Both the position numbers and the translations under genes were made by a program. This document shows positions 1 to 6,300 of a DNA stretch of 10,241 nucleotides, piece after piece. The notes under the pieces were generated by a model, which saw only the letters and a list, made by a program, of their open reading frames with translations, ran no database searches and was not told the origin of the DNA. This DNA comes from an uncultured Eubacteriales bacterium (lineage in GTDB: Bacteria; Bacillota; Clostridia; Lachnospirales; Lachnospiraceae). Location of the stretch: contig CACZSO010000322.1 in the NCBI GenBank assembly GCA_902783795.1, positions 1 to 10,241 of the forward strand, written 5' to 3'. Positions within the stretch are counted from its first letter, which is position 1; the number at the start of each line of letters is the position of its first letter.

Positions 1-54
1 CAGTTTCTGCCTAAGTATAAAGGGTATAAATGGACAAAGGCTGCCGCATCATAG
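1..54 (+). CDS. Possible 3' end of a gene cut by the window edge
   Basis: Frame 1 is open from the first base to a TAG at 52-54 and reads QFLPKYKGYKWTKAAAS, a lysine-rich, protein-like C-terminal tail. No family can be assigned from 17 residues. It would be convergent with the minus-strand oxidoreductase, a plausible layout. A minus-strand frame starting near position 53 and running off the left edge is an equally possible reading but has no ribosome binding site. The fragment is short enough to be chance. Confidence 0.25.
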   Translation, partial: QFLPKYKGYKWTKAAAS

Positions 55-151
55 TTGATGTCATTTTATCATAAGCAAGATGAAATGTCGAATTCTTTTT
101 TCTTATAGCAGTATGCGTCACAAGAATATTTGAAAAGAGAACAGAAGATAT

Positions 152-180
152 AAAAAGAGGACAGTCCGAAGACTGCCCCC
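152..180 (-). terminator. Intrinsic terminator of the oxidoreductase gene, cUUCGg loop
   Basis: Read on the minus strand, 180-171 (GGGGGCAGTC) pairs with 166-157 (GACTGTCCTC) over ten base pairs, two of them G-U. The pairs close a TTCG loop (170-167) with C and G flanking, the exceptionally stable cUUCGg tetraloop. Five T residues follow (156-152). It lies 27 bases past the oxidoreductase stop codon. Stem, loop and U-run are all read directly. Confidence 0.88.
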
Positions 181-207
181 AAAAGAAATACTATCCGTAT
201 TAATTCA

Positions 208-1476
208 TCAGTCATCAAAGACGTACTGGCACTCGAAGCCATTAAAGACGCCAGGTTTAACAGCCTTGGGCTGTTCGACCTTGGTGACCATCTTATGGTT
301 GACACCATTCTGGCAGCTGTCGATAAGACCATGGACCACTTCGAAGGACTGCATACCCATGCTGTAATGGCAGCGGGGTTTACGGCCGTTCCTGATGGCA
401 AATGCCAGATCCATCAGACCTACGCCGCGGCTCTCGTCGATGAGGCCATGGGTGAAGGGCACCTGATACATGTCGATGGGCTGGATGCCTTCGCCGGGCA
501 CCATAACATCCATCATACCCTTGCGGAGATTCTTCTGCAGATAGACCTTGCCGCCGTAGAAGTTCGGATCCGGGCAGACCAGGTTCGCTTCGGAACCATA
601 GATGGTAAGGGCTGTGTCGCCGATCTTATCGCCGGCCAGGAACATGATGGAGCCGTAGCAGCCATTATCGAATTCCAGAGAACCGATCAGGGTGTCGGGT
701 TCGAAGTTCTCGATGCCGCTCTTATACTTGGTGTTCAACGGATCGAAGGACTCATCAAACTTAACGTTTGTCTTCACATAACCGGCGACGCGGTTGATGT
801 TGCCTAACAGGTTGATGAGGTTGTGCAGGTAGTAGCCGCCCATGTCGAAGGGAAGGCCGGAACCAGCCGGAGTACGCGGATTGTAGCCGGGAAGGCCGGC
901 GCCGAACATCCGCATCATATCCATTTCACCTTCCTGCTTCGGAAGCTCACGGCGGGTGCTCTTACCTCTCTCGGCGCCGAGGATCATATTACCGCGGGTA
1001 ACCAGAGCGAAAGCGCCCAGAGGCTGTCCGATGAAGCCGGCATCGATCAGCTGTCTGGCTGTCTGCCATGCGCCGCCCAGCCAGGTATCGGGGGCCTGGG
1101 TATACCAGATGCCTTTCTTTTCACATTCCTGAGCGAGCTTCAGAAGCTCCATGCCGTCTTCCCATGAAACACCGGCCATTTTCTCTGTGTGGCAGTGTTT
1201 GCCATGCTCCAGGGCCATTTTTGTGATCTGAAGGTGAGAAGTAGGATAAGTCAGGTTCAGGACGATCTCGATCTCAGGGTCATTCATGATATCTTCCACA
1301 GTCGTAGCCTTGCAGCCGAACTTCTCTTCGAAAAGCTGGGCACGCTCGGGAACTGTGTCAGCACATTTGACCACATCGATGAAGCTGTACTGCTTTAAGA
1401 TGGTGGGCATGTAGGAACGCACAGCGATCATACCGCAGCCGACCAGACCGACTTTAACAGGTTTTAAAGCACTCAT
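208..1476 (-). CDS. Gfo/Idh/MocA-family NAD(P)-dependent oxidoreductase
   Basis: The 422-residue product is a cytosolic dehydrogenase of the Gfo/Idh/MocA superfamily, which oxidises or reduces sugars, inositols and related polyols using NAD(P). The N-terminal Rossmann domain opens with VGLVGCGMIA (residues 9-18), the dinucleotide-binding glycine motif. HTEKM (96-100) is at the place of the family EKP motif, with Met replacing Pro. DMGGYYLH (211-218) matches the conserved Asp-x-Gly...His segment of the substrate domain. The start at 1476 was chosen because AAGGAG lies ten bases upstream; an in-frame ATG at 1626 has no such site and would add 50 low-quality residues. The gene is monocistronic, with its own promoter and terminator. 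Its substrate cannot be read from the sequence, and neighbouring genes give no pathway clue. Length is slightly above the usual 330-400 residues. Confidence 0.9.
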   Translation of the reverse strand: MSALKPVKVGLVGCGMIAVRSYMPTILKQYSFIDVVKCADTVPERAQLFEEKFGCKATTVEDIMNDPEIEIVLNLTYPTSHLQITKMALEHGKHCHTEKMAGVSWEDGMELLKLAQECEKKGIWYTQAPDTWLGGAWQTARQLIDAGFIGQPLGAFALVTRGNMILGAERGKSTRRELPKQEGEMDMMRMFGAGLPGYNPRTPAGSGLPFDMGGYYLHNLINLLGNINRVAGYVKTNVKFDESFDPLNTKYKSGIENFEPDTLIGSLEFDNGCYGSIMFLAGDKIGDTALTIYGSEANLVCPDPNFYGGKVYLQKNLRKGMMDVMVPGEGIQPIDMYQVPFTHGLIDESRGVGLMDLAFAIRNGRKPRCHYSMGMQSFEVVHGLIDSCQNGVNHKMVTKVEQPKAVKPGVFNGFECQYVFDD

Positions 1477-1525
1477 GATGGTAGTTCTCCTTTTCTCTGC
1501 CTGATAAAGGCATATATTTTTATTT

Positions 1526-1554
1526 ATTTTATCAAACATCTGGAGATCATTCAA
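1526..1554 (-). promoter_or_regulatory. Predicted sigma-A promoter for the oxidoreductase
   Basis: On the minus strand TTGAAT (1554-1549) and TAAAAT (1531-1526) are separated by exactly 17 bases. Transcription would start near 1519, leaving a leader of about 43 bases. An alternative pair further upstream (TTGTCA, 18 bases, GATATT) is weaker in the -10. No operator palindrome is evident. Confidence 0.5.
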
Positions 1555-1610
1555 TATCTTTTTTGCGTATAGACATTGACAATTTGTAAAAAACTTCCGC
1601 CGCAAAAGGC

Positions 1611-1639
1611 TTGAAAAAGAAAACATGTTCCTGTATCAT
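1611..1639 (+). promoter_or_regulatory. Predicted sigma-A promoter for the nitroreductase-pepF pair
   Basis: TTGAAA (1611-1616) and TATCAT (1634-1639) have 17-base spacing. The predicted start near 1646 gives a leader of about 70 bases. This contains a small inverted repeat (TGATC 1651-1655, GATCA 1661-1665) with no U-run, so it is not a convincing attenuator. Confidence 0.5.
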
Positions 1640-1716
1640 GAAAACACGGCTGATCATAAGGATCATCAGCATCTTCCTTAAGAAGCACCATTTTATATCA
1701 TGAAGGGAGGTATCCT

Positions 1717-2304
1717 ATGAATGCACTTGAGACCATATTGACCAGAAGAAGTACCAGAAATTACAGGCCGGACCCGGTGGAACAGGAAAAACTGGACCAG
1801 ATCCTGGACTGCGCGAGACAGGCTCCCAGCGGCGGGAATAACCAGACGAACCACCTTCTGGTGATCCGGAATAAGGAAGTCATGGATGAACTGGCTGCCA
1901 TGGCGGAGAAAGCTTTTTCTAAAATGGAGCCGGACGAAAATACCTATGCCAGCCTGCGCCGGGCCATCGAAGCTTCGAAAAAAGGAGGCTATGTCTTTCA
2001 TTACAACGCACCGGTCCTGATTGCAGTGGCGAATCGGAAGGATTACAGCAATAACATTGCCGACTGCGCCTGTGCCATCGAAAACATGATGGTGGCAGCT
2101 AATGCATTGGATCTGGGCAGCTGCTGGATCAATCAGCTGAAATGGCTGAATGAAGAGCCGGAGGTGGTAGCTTATCTTCAGTCCCTGGGAATGAAAGAAG
2201 ATGAAAGAGTCTACGGCGCATTGATCGTGGGCTATCCGGCAGCTGGCCTTCCGAACCGGAACCTGATGAAACAAAAAGGCAATGAAGTGACTTATATAGA
2301 TTAA
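1717..2304 (+). CDS. Nitroreductase-family FMN-dependent oxidoreductase
   Basis: The 195-residue product belongs to the nitroreductase-like flavoprotein family: cytosolic, usually homodimeric enzymes that use FMN and NAD(P)H to reduce nitro compounds, quinones or other acceptors. The N-terminal TRRSTRNYRPDPV (residues 9-21) carries the Arg/Ser-x-Arg residues that bind the FMN phosphate. APSGGNNQ (36-43) is the second flavin-binding segment. GSCWINQLKW (134-143) and ALIVGYP (168-174) are the typical C-terminal core. The start is supported by GGGAGG six bases before the ATG. It is followed 15 bases later by oligoendopeptidase F, so the two are probably co-transcribed. The physiological substrate is unknown; many members annotated as nitroreductases have other natural roles. 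The length is typical. Confidence 0.9.
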   Translation: MNALETILTRRSTRNYRPDPVEQEKLDQILDCARQAPSGGNNQTNHLLVIRNKEVMDELAAMAEKAFSKMEPDENTYASLRRAIEASKKGGYVFHYNAPVLIAVANRKDYSNNIADCACAIENMMVAANALDLGSCWINQLKWLNEEPEVVAYLQSLGMKEDERVYGALIVGYPAAGLPNRNLMKQKGNEVTYID

Positions 2305-2319
2305 AAGAAGGAGAAAACT

Positions 2320-4125
2320 ATGGAACTGCCTATGAGAAAAGATGTCCCCGAGGAGCTGACCTGGGATCTTTCCCTGATCTACGCCTCAGAAGAAGACATG
2401 TATGAAGACTGGGAAAAAGCAAAAAAATCTGCGGCCGATATCGTAAAAAAATACCGGGGGAAACTGGACAGCCCTGACCGGATCGTAGATTGCCTGGATG
2501 AACTGGAAGAGTGCGAAAAACTCATGTATCTGGTGAGCAGCTATACAGGGCTTGCGGTGGAAGTGGATTACTATGATACCGCAAACCAGGAACGCAGCAA
2601 CCGTATCGACAGCGAACTCTCCAGGATCAGGGCGGACTTAAGCTTTATCGACAGCGAGATCATGGAAGCCAGTGATGAAGTCCTGGATGCAGCCATAGAG
2701 AAGGCTGCGGGGTGCAAAGGAAAGCTTCAGGATATCCGGCGGGAAAAGCCTCATAAACTGGATAAAGAGACAGAAAAAACCCTGAAAGCCCTGTCCCAGA
2801 CCTTCAATACACCTTATGAAGTCTATAATATGGCGAAACTTGCCGATATGAAGTTCGATTCTTTCACCGTTGATGGCAAGACATACCCCTTAGGCTATTC
2901 GCTGTTTGAGGACGATTATGAATATGAGCCGGATACGGCTGTGAGACGGGCCGCTTTCAATGCTTTCTCGGAAAAGATCCGTCAGTACGAAAACGTGACC
3001 GCAACAGCTTATAATGCCAATGTGGTCTTTGATAAGACCATGGCATCATTAAGAAGCTATCCCACTGTCTTCGATTATCTGCTTTTTGACCAGAAAGTGA
3101 CCCGGGAAATGTATGACCGGCAGATAGACCTGATTACGGAGAAACTGGCGCCTCATATGAGGAAATATGCCCGCCTGCTTAAGAAGATCCACAAGCTGGA
3201 CCAGATGACTTTTGCCGATCTGAAGCTGTCCGTGGATCCTGATTTTGATCCCCGGGTAACCGTACAGGAAGCGAATGAATATGTCAGGAAAGGCCTGGCT
3301 GTCATGGGAGAGGATTACGTCTCGATGGTAGATGAAGCCTTTAAAAACCGCTGGATCGATTTCGCAAAGAACCAGGGCAAATCCACCGGCGGCTTCTGCT
3401 CCAGCCCTTACGGACGGAATTCTTTCATCCTGCTTTCCTGGAATGACAGGATGGCCGATGTGTTTACCATCGCCCATGAATTAGGCCATGCGGGGCATTT
3501 CCGTCTGGCGAATGCTGCCCAGAGCCTGTATGATACAGAAGTGTCCACCTACTTTGTGGAAGCTCCTTCCACCATGAATGAGCTTCTCTTAGGGAATTAT
3601 CTTCTGAAAACCTCAGAGGATAAACGGTTCCGCCGCTGGGTGCTTTCCAGCATGGTAGGCCATACGTATTACCATAACTTTGTCACCCACTTAAGAGAAG
3701 CCTGGTATCAGCGGGAAGTCTATAAGATCATCGATGAAGGCGGATCCGTTTCAGCCGAGGTGCTTTCTGATCTCTTTAAGAAGAACCTTAAGCTGTTCTG
3801 GGGAGACGATGTGGAATTGATCCCCGGAGCTGAACTCACCTGGATGCGCCAGCCGCATTATTATATGGGGCTGTATTCCTACACCTACAGTGCAGGCCTT
3901 ACCGTGGCAACGGAAGCTGCCCGGAAGATAGAAGAGGAAGGCGAGAGTGCGGTAGAAGCCTGGAAGAAAGTGCTTTCTGCAGGAAGCACCCTGGATCCGG
4001 TAGGTCTGGCGGCACTGGCCGGTATCGATATTACCACAGACGAACCTCTGCTTCGTACCATTGACCGGATTGGTGCCATGATCGATGAGATCGTCAGTAT
4101 TTCGGAAGAATTGGGAGAGGCCTGA
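2320..4125 (+). CDS. pepF: Oligoendopeptidase F, M3 family zinc metallopeptidase
   Basis: This 601-residue cytosolic metallopeptidase cleaves short peptides and takes part in intracellular peptide turnover. The M3 signature is complete: HELGH at residues 386-390 supplies two zinc-binding histidines and the catalytic Glu387. YFVEAPSTMNE (411-421) supplies Glu414 as the third ligand. The N-terminal part (about 1-190) is the helical PepF lobe and 200-590 the catalytic M3 domain. Length matches the family norm of about 600. The start has AGAAGGAG immediately upstream. There is no signal peptide. No hairpin follows the stop at 4123-4125, so transcription may continue into the rubredoxin. The nitroreductase upstream is a likely operon partner, with no known functional link. 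Confidence 0.95.
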   Translation: MELPMRKDVPEELTWDLSLIYASEEDMYEDWEKAKKSAADIVKKYRGKLDSPDRIVDCLDELEECEKLMYLVSSYTGLAVEVDYYDTANQERSNRIDSELSRIRADLSFIDSEIMEASDEVLDAAIEKAAGCKGKLQDIRREKPHKLDKETEKTLKALSQTFNTPYEVYNMAKLADMKFDSFTVDGKTYPLGYSLFEDDYEYEPDTAVRRAAFNAFSEKIRQYENVTATAYNANVVFDKTMASLRSYPTVFDYLLFDQKVTREMYDRQIDLITEKLAPHMRKYARLLKKIHKLDQMTFADLKLSVDPDFDPRVTVQEANEYVRKGLAVMGEDYVSMVDEAFKNRWIDFAKNQGKSTGGFCSSPYGRNSFILLSWNDRMADVFTIAHELGHAGHFRLANAAQSLYDTEVSTYFVEAPSTMNELLLGNYLLKTSEDKRFRRWVLSSMVGHTYYHNFVTHLREAWYQREVYKIIDEGGSVSAEVLSDLFKKNLKLFWGDDVELIPGAELTWMRQPHYYMGLYSYTYSAGLTVATEAARKIEEEGESAVEAWKKVLSAGSTLDPVGLAALAGIDITTDEPLLRTIDRIGAMIDEIVSISEELGEA

Positions 4126-4132
4126 GAAGCCC

Positions 4133-4161
4133 TTGTTTTTTCCGGAACAGTATGCTATGAT
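4133..4161 (+). promoter_or_regulatory. Predicted sigma-A promoter for rubredoxin
   Basis: TTGTTT (4133-4138) and TATGAT (4156-4161) are spaced by exactly 17 bases in the pepF-rubredoxin gap. The start would fall near 4168, with a leader of about 60 bases. This would let rubredoxin be made independently of, and in excess over, the upstream genes. Confidence 0.5.
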
Positions 4162-4228
4162 TCCTGATAAGAGGAGAAGGAAACAGAGAAGAATCTGATT
4201 CAAAAAACATTATATAAGGAGGATGACC

Positions 4229-4384
4229 ATGGATAAATACGTCTGCCCGTGTGGTTATGAGTATGATCCCGAAGTCGGAGATCCGGATAACGGTATCGAA
4301 CCCGGCACCGCCTTTGAAGATCTCCCGGAAGATTGGGTTTGCCCCATCTGCGGACTCGGAAAAGACGCTTTTGAGATCGCGTAA
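4229..4384 (+). CDS. Rubredoxin with a CxCG first knuckle
   Basis: This 51-residue small iron protein is a one-electron carrier with a single Fe held by four cysteines. In anaerobes it serves oxygen or superoxide detoxification and flavoprotein reduction. The body is typical: YDPEVGDPDNG (12-22), PGTAFEDLPEDWVCPICG (25-42), and a GKDAFE end. The second knuckle is the normal C38-x-x-C41-G. The first reads V-C6-P-C8-G-Y, so the two cysteines are one residue closer than the usual CxxCG. The codons tgc ccg tgt ggt are unambiguous and the frame is otherwise intact. AGGAGG (4217-4222) lies six bases before the ATG. It has its own predicted promoter and a terminator 21 bases after the stop. Partners are not evident from the neighbours, although a flavoprotein is encoded upstream. 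Confidence 0.95.
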   Translation: MDKYVCPCGYEYDPEVGDPDNGIEPGTAFEDLPEDWVCPICGLGKDAFEIA

Positions 4385-4405
4385 CAAAACAGAATAAAAA
4401 ACTAA

Positions 4406-4447
4406 GATCCCGGACTGCCATGGATGTGACAGGCCGGGATCGTTTTT
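4406..4447. terminator. Bidirectional intrinsic terminator between rubredoxin and GH51
   Basis: GATCCCGG (4406-4413) pairs perfectly with CCGGGATC (4434-4441) around a 20-base loop. On the plus strand GTTTTT follows. On the minus strand the stem is followed by TTAGTTTTTT, so it can end both the rubredoxin transcript and the convergent arabinofuranosidase transcript, whose stop lies 32 bases away. The large loop makes it weaker than the terminator at 152-180. Confidence 0.75.
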
Positions 4448-4473
4448 GTATGCAGATATAAGCCGGAAAGGCT

Positions 4474-6081
4474 TTATTTCCTGCGGAAGCGGAATACATT
4501 CCAGGAAAGCCGGTTCAGAGTGCAGGTAAGCACACCCTCATGATAATCCGCATCACCCTGTTTCGGAAGGATCCTGTCAGGAGCTTCATAACTGTTGGAA
4601 GCCGCGGGATCTTCTGCCCAGAGTTCCGTTCTTTCTACCAGTTCATAATCTTCAAAACCCTTAATATCCAATGTCAGTTCAGCGGCTTCCTGCCAGTCAC
4701 GGTTGACGACAAACAGGTTCAGCTCACCTTTTTCAGCCTCATATGCGCCGGCAGCTTCGATGTAGGGGACATTCTTCCTGGTATCGTATTGGTTCATATG
4801 ATCGATCATATAACCGGGAACATCGTAAGCGAGGCTTTCCACCTGGGGCATAAGAGAGATGCCTTTCGCATACTTCAGCATATCGGTGAAGGGGTAATAG
4901 GAAGCACTCTTCCAGACATGCTCCCGGTCAGCAGCCGCTAAAGCCCCGATACCGCCGGTCATGCAGCCGATGCGGATGCGGTCGGCATGGCGCAGCAGTG
5001 TCATCATGATGGAACCGGAAGCTACGGCAGCCGTGGCCTCATCACCCATTCTCCGCATGGGACGGGTGGACCAGTCATCCGGATCATGATGGACATAAGT
5101 CCTCTCAGGATCGAAGCTGTAATAATCCAGAGCTGACATGACACCGTTTTTGCCGAATCTGGGCTCAGCACTTTGAGGCCGGGTCATGGAACCCCATTCA
5201 TCAAAGGAAAGCAGCATGGTCTTATTTGAACGGCGCTTCGTTTTGATATAGTCGCAAAGGGCGATCTCTGTCCGGATATAATCTTCAAAGGCAGCAGAAC
5301 CTGCCAGCCAGGCGCCATAATCACCGGGATGGGCGCTGTGGTAATGGTGCAGGGAAATATAATCCACCGTGTCATAGCATTCTTCCAGCACCTGGCGGTC
5401 CCAGTCGGGATAATGGTCCAGGAAGGGAGAAGAGGAGACACAGGCCACGGTCTCGATGGAACCGTCCACCCACTTCATGGCTTTGGATACTTCATGAGTC
5501 AGGATGCCGAATTCCCTGGGGCGCTTTTCCCAGGAGCCGATCTGCCAGGGGCCGTCCATTTCATTGCCCAGATACCAGGTCTTTACCTTATAGGGCTTTT
5601 CATGACCGTTTTTCTTTCTTAAGTCAGACCAGTAGGTGTCTGAGGGATGATTGACATATTCCACCAGATGGATGGCATCGTTAATGTCTCCGGTGCCCAG
5701 ATTGATGGTCATCATGGGGTCGAAACCGATTTTTTCTGCCCAGGAGAGGTATTCATCGATACCTACATCATTGGGGATATACTGGAACCAGGCCAGGTCC
5801 AGGTGTGTTTTCCTTTGATCTTTCGGACCGATGGAATCCTTCCAGTCCCAGCCGGAGATGAAATTACCGCCGGGCAGCCGGACAGCAGGAAGCCCGGCCT
5901 CATGAAGCGCCTTAATGACGTCTTTTCTTAAGCCCTGTTCATCGGCTTCCGGATGCTTTGGATTATACATGACGCCGTTGACCATGGAGCCGATAGGTTC
6001 CAGGAAGGCGCCGAACAGCCGGCCGGAAATGCTTCCGGCGGTATAGGATGGGTGAAAAGTGATTTTTGCCTGTTTGGCCAT
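4474..6081 (-). CDS. GH51 alpha-L-arabinofuranosidase, intracellular
   Basis: The 535-residue enzyme is predicted to release terminal alpha-L-arabinofuranosyl residues from arabino-oligosaccharides. It has no signal peptide, so it should act in the cytosol on imported oligosaccharides. The GH51 (beta/alpha)8 barrel motifs are in order: GAFLEPIGS (24-32), VRLPGGNFISGWDW (67-80), NLGTGD (127-132), WYLGNEMDGPWQIG (169-182) with acid/base Glu174, and LSFDEWG (291-297) with nucleophile Glu295. A C-terminal beta domain runs from about 440. Length is close to the family's roughly 500. GAAAGGAG lies five bases before the ATG. The segment after Glu28 reads EPIGSMVN where the well-studied members have EH.GR.VY, so substrate preference may differ. 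No transporter or other arabinose gene is in view; the gene appears monocistronic. Family assignment is firm, exact substrate is not. Confidence 0.93.
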   Translation of the reverse strand: MAKQAKITFHPSYTAGSISGRLFGAFLEPIGSMVNGVMYNPKHPEADEQGLRKDVIKALHEAGLPAVRLPGGNFISGWDWKDSIGPKDQRKTHLDLAWFQYIPNDVGIDEYLSWAEKIGFDPMMTINLGTGDINDAIHLVEYVNHPSDTYWSDLRKKNGHEKPYKVKTWYLGNEMDGPWQIGSWEKRPREFGILTHEVSKAMKWVDGSIETVACVSSSPFLDHYPDWDRQVLEECYDTVDYISLHHYHSAHPGDYGAWLAGSAAFEDYIRTEIALCDYIKTKRRSNKTMLLSFDEWGSMTRPQSAEPRFGKNGVMSALDYYSFDPERTYVHHDPDDWSTRPMRRMGDEATAAVASGSIMMTLLRHADRIRIGCMTGGIGALAAADREHVWKSASYYPFTDMLKYAKGISLMPQVESLAYDVPGYMIDHMNQYDTRKNVPYIEAAGAYEAEKGELNLFVVNRDWQEAAELTLDIKGFEDYELVERTELWAEDPAASNSYEAPDRILPKQGDADYHEGVLTCTLNRLSWNVFRFRRK

Positions 6082-6126
6082 AACTGCTCCTTTCTGAAAA
6101 TACGCACGAAACTTGATATTTCCTTC

Positions 6127-6155
6127 AGTGTAGCACCTGGCCTGGAAAAAAGCAA
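6127..6155 (-). promoter_or_regulatory. Predicted promoter for the GH51 gene, extended -10
   Basis: On the minus strand TTGCTT (6155-6150) is followed after 17 bases by TACACT (6132-6127). The -10 is preceded by TGC, giving an extended -10 that can compensate for its weak match. The predicted start near 6120 leaves about 39 bases of leader. No recognisable catabolite-repression site was found. Confidence 0.45.
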
Positions 6156-6184
6156 ATGCAATCCTGGGGAAGAAAGCAATGCCT

Positions 6185-6271
6185 CGATAAGAAAATTAAA
6201 AATAAAACGATAATAATTGTTGACAAACGATAATTTTAGTGTATAATGTAATTATCGATAAACGATAATTA
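6185..6271. promoter_or_regulatory. Operator array: repeated AAACGATAAT and an inverted repeat over the start site
   Basis: AAACGATAAT occurs three times in direct orientation, at 6205-6214, 6225-6234 and 6260-6269. A degenerate CGATAAG is at 6185-6191. The last copy forms the right arm of a perfect 9-base inverted repeat, TAATTATCG (6249-6257) and CGATAATTA (6263-6271), with ATAAA between. The second copy overlaps the -35 box by one base and the inverted repeat covers the predicted transcription start. This geometry fits a repressor site. The likely binder is the small Xre protein encoded second in the downstream operon (inference). Confidence 0.7.
6220..6247 (+). promoter_or_regulatory. Near-consensus sigma-A promoter of the three-gene operon
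   Basis: TTGACA (6220-6225) and TATAAT (6242-6247) are both perfect hexamers, separated by 16 bases. Transcription should start around 6254, inside the inverted repeat. A promoter this strong next to operator-like repeats suggests that it is held off by a repressor and fires fully on release. Confidence 0.85.
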
Positions 6272-6300
6272 TGACAAAATATATTTCGAGGAGATCACCG

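Noticed and set aside
295..807. A 170-codon open frame on the plus strand inside the oxidoreductase gene
   Set aside because: It is fully antisense to a gene with clear family motifs, and its translation has no recognisable domain. It has no good ribosome binding site.
1477..1626. A 50-residue N-terminal extension of the oxidoreductase
   Set aside because: The frame is open by chance. The Rossmann motif begins nine residues after the ATG at 1476, which has an AAGGAG site, and the predicted promoter lies inside the extension.
1646..1716. Possible riboswitch or attenuator in the nitroreductase leader
   Set aside because: Only a five- or six-base-pair inverted repeat is present, with no U-run and no recognisable aptamer pattern.
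3751..4203. A 150-codon minus-strand frame overlapping the end of pepF
   Set aside because: It is antisense to the well-conserved pepF C-terminal region, and its composition looks like a frame shadow.
6185..6271. CRISPR-like or origin-type repeat array
   Set aside because: The units are 10 bases, unevenly spaced and centred on a promoter, which fits operators. There are no spacers of constant length and no DnaA-box consensus.
6271..6300. Upstream ATG for the membrane protein
   Set aside because: It overlaps the inverted repeat, lies about 17 bases from the predicted mRNA start and has no ribosome binding site, whereas GAGGAG precedes the ATG at 6301.
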